Positions 6,855 to 7,113 of a stretch of DNA of 7,113 bases are shown piece after piece. The stretch is from Nitrospirota bacterium. GTDB lineage: Bacteria > Nitrospirota > JAOUDF01. The stretch's first letter is position 1. Each line of letters opens with the position of its first letter. The notes below the pieces were generated by a model that ran no database searches, was not told the DNA's origin, and saw only the letters and a program-made list of their open reading frames with translations. Both the position numbers and the translations under genes were made by a program. The stretch covers positions 1-7,113 of the forward strand of contig JAOUDF010000135.1 in NCBI GenBank assembly GCA_029859385.1. Direction: 5' to 3'.

Positions 6855-7113
6855 TTAACCCCTTTCCACCGGTAATTTTATCGTAAAAATCGTCCCCTCG
6901 TTCGCGCGGCTTTGCACACTGATAGCACCGCCATGGGCCTCCACAATGCGGTGGGTGATGACCAGCCCCAGGCCGGTACCCTCTTTTTTCGTGGTGAAGA
7001 ACGGGTTAAAGAGGCGCTTGAGGTTTTCTTCCGATATGCCGGGCCCCGAGTCGGCGATAGTAATGGAGCACTCGCGCTTGCCCGCCTTCCATCGGTCCTG
7101 GCAGCGTCAGCCC
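6855..7113 (-). CDS. Sensor histidine kinase, C-terminal ATPase domain (5' part outside window)
   Basis: The last 83 codons of a histidine kinase are visible, ending in TAA at 6855-6857. They hold the G1 box DSGPGI, the F box FNPFFTTK, the G2 box GTGLGL and the closing THRIVEAHGGAISV with the final strands of the HATPase_c fold. This arrangement is typical of NtrB-like kinases paired with NtrC regulators, and the regulator begins 3 bases later. The H box, N box and sensor region lie beyond the edge. Reading the frame outward, a TGA appears at 7107-7109, before the N box. Another frame there (GLTL) looks like the strand expected at that point of the fold. I therefore suspect a base error or frameshift in the last 10-25 bases, though a genuinely broken gene is possible. 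The partial kinase identity itself is clear. Confidence 0.88.
6859..6867 (-). promoter_or_regulatory. Ribosome binding site of the response regulator
   Basis: GGAAAGGGG on the minus strand lies 7 bases before the ATG at 6851. It sits inside the last codons of the kinase gene, consistent with translational coupling, and supports 6851 over the out-of-frame ATG at 6855. Confidence 0.7.

Noticed and set aside
5847..6875. Plus-strand open frame of 342 codons
   Set aside because: It lies wholly antisense to the NtrC-family regulator, whose motifs are all intact, and its translation shows no recognisable domain. It is a GC-codon shadow.
1..7113. CRISPR array, tRNA, rRNA or insertion sequence
   Set aside because: No regularly spaced repeats, no transposase motifs and no structural RNA signatures were seen on either strand by eye.

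Overview
All recognisable genes in this window lie on the minus strand, so the reading order is from high coordinates to low. Base composition is moderately GC-rich. Coding density is high, with only one intergenic gap above 100 bases (4767-4889). The NtrC-type sigma-54 activator and its NtrB-like kinase, next to large multidomain conflict-type proteins, are typical of a Gram-negative environmental bacterium. A deltaproteobacterial/Desulfobacterota (Geobacter-like) source is my best guess, but no marker gene here settles it.

Layout in transcription order: (1) 7113-6855, the C-terminal ATPase part of a sensor histidine kinase, cut by the window edge and with a suspicious in-frame stop 5 bases from that edge. 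(2) 6851-5490, a complete NtrC-family response regulator (receiver, sigma-54 AAA+ and Fis-type HTH domains), 3 bases after the kinase stop. (3) 5480-4890, a 196-residue protein that looks like a free-standing SLOG/Rossmann-type nucleotide-binding domain, 9 bases after the regulator stop. (4) A 123-base gap holding an imperfect hairpin and a 7-bp direct repeat. (5) 4766 to beyond position 1, a very large open reading frame (1588 codons visible, no stop). It begins at a GTG behind a strong ribosome binding site and leaves the window at its 3' end.

The giant protein is the centre of interest. It carries, in order, an unrecognised N-terminal region, two separate serine alpha/beta-hydrolase domains (nucleophiles Ser271 and Ser629), a middle module that may be macro-like, a CHAT caspase-like protease domain with His/Cys dyad (His1322, Cys1388), and the start of what looks like a TPR region. 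A caspase-like protease joined to lipase-like domains, beside a SLOG-type ligand sensor, matches the logic of bacterial conflict or programmed-death systems: sensor, protease, then a lipid or ester hydrolase as effector. That functional reading is inference from domain content.

The kinase, regulator and SLOG genes are packed like one transcription unit. The giant gene follows on the same strand and may be read through from it or have its own promoter in the gap. Whether the two-component system controls the CHAT/SLOG pair or is only a neighbour cannot be decided from the sequence. All plus-strand open frames appear to be shadows of these genes.
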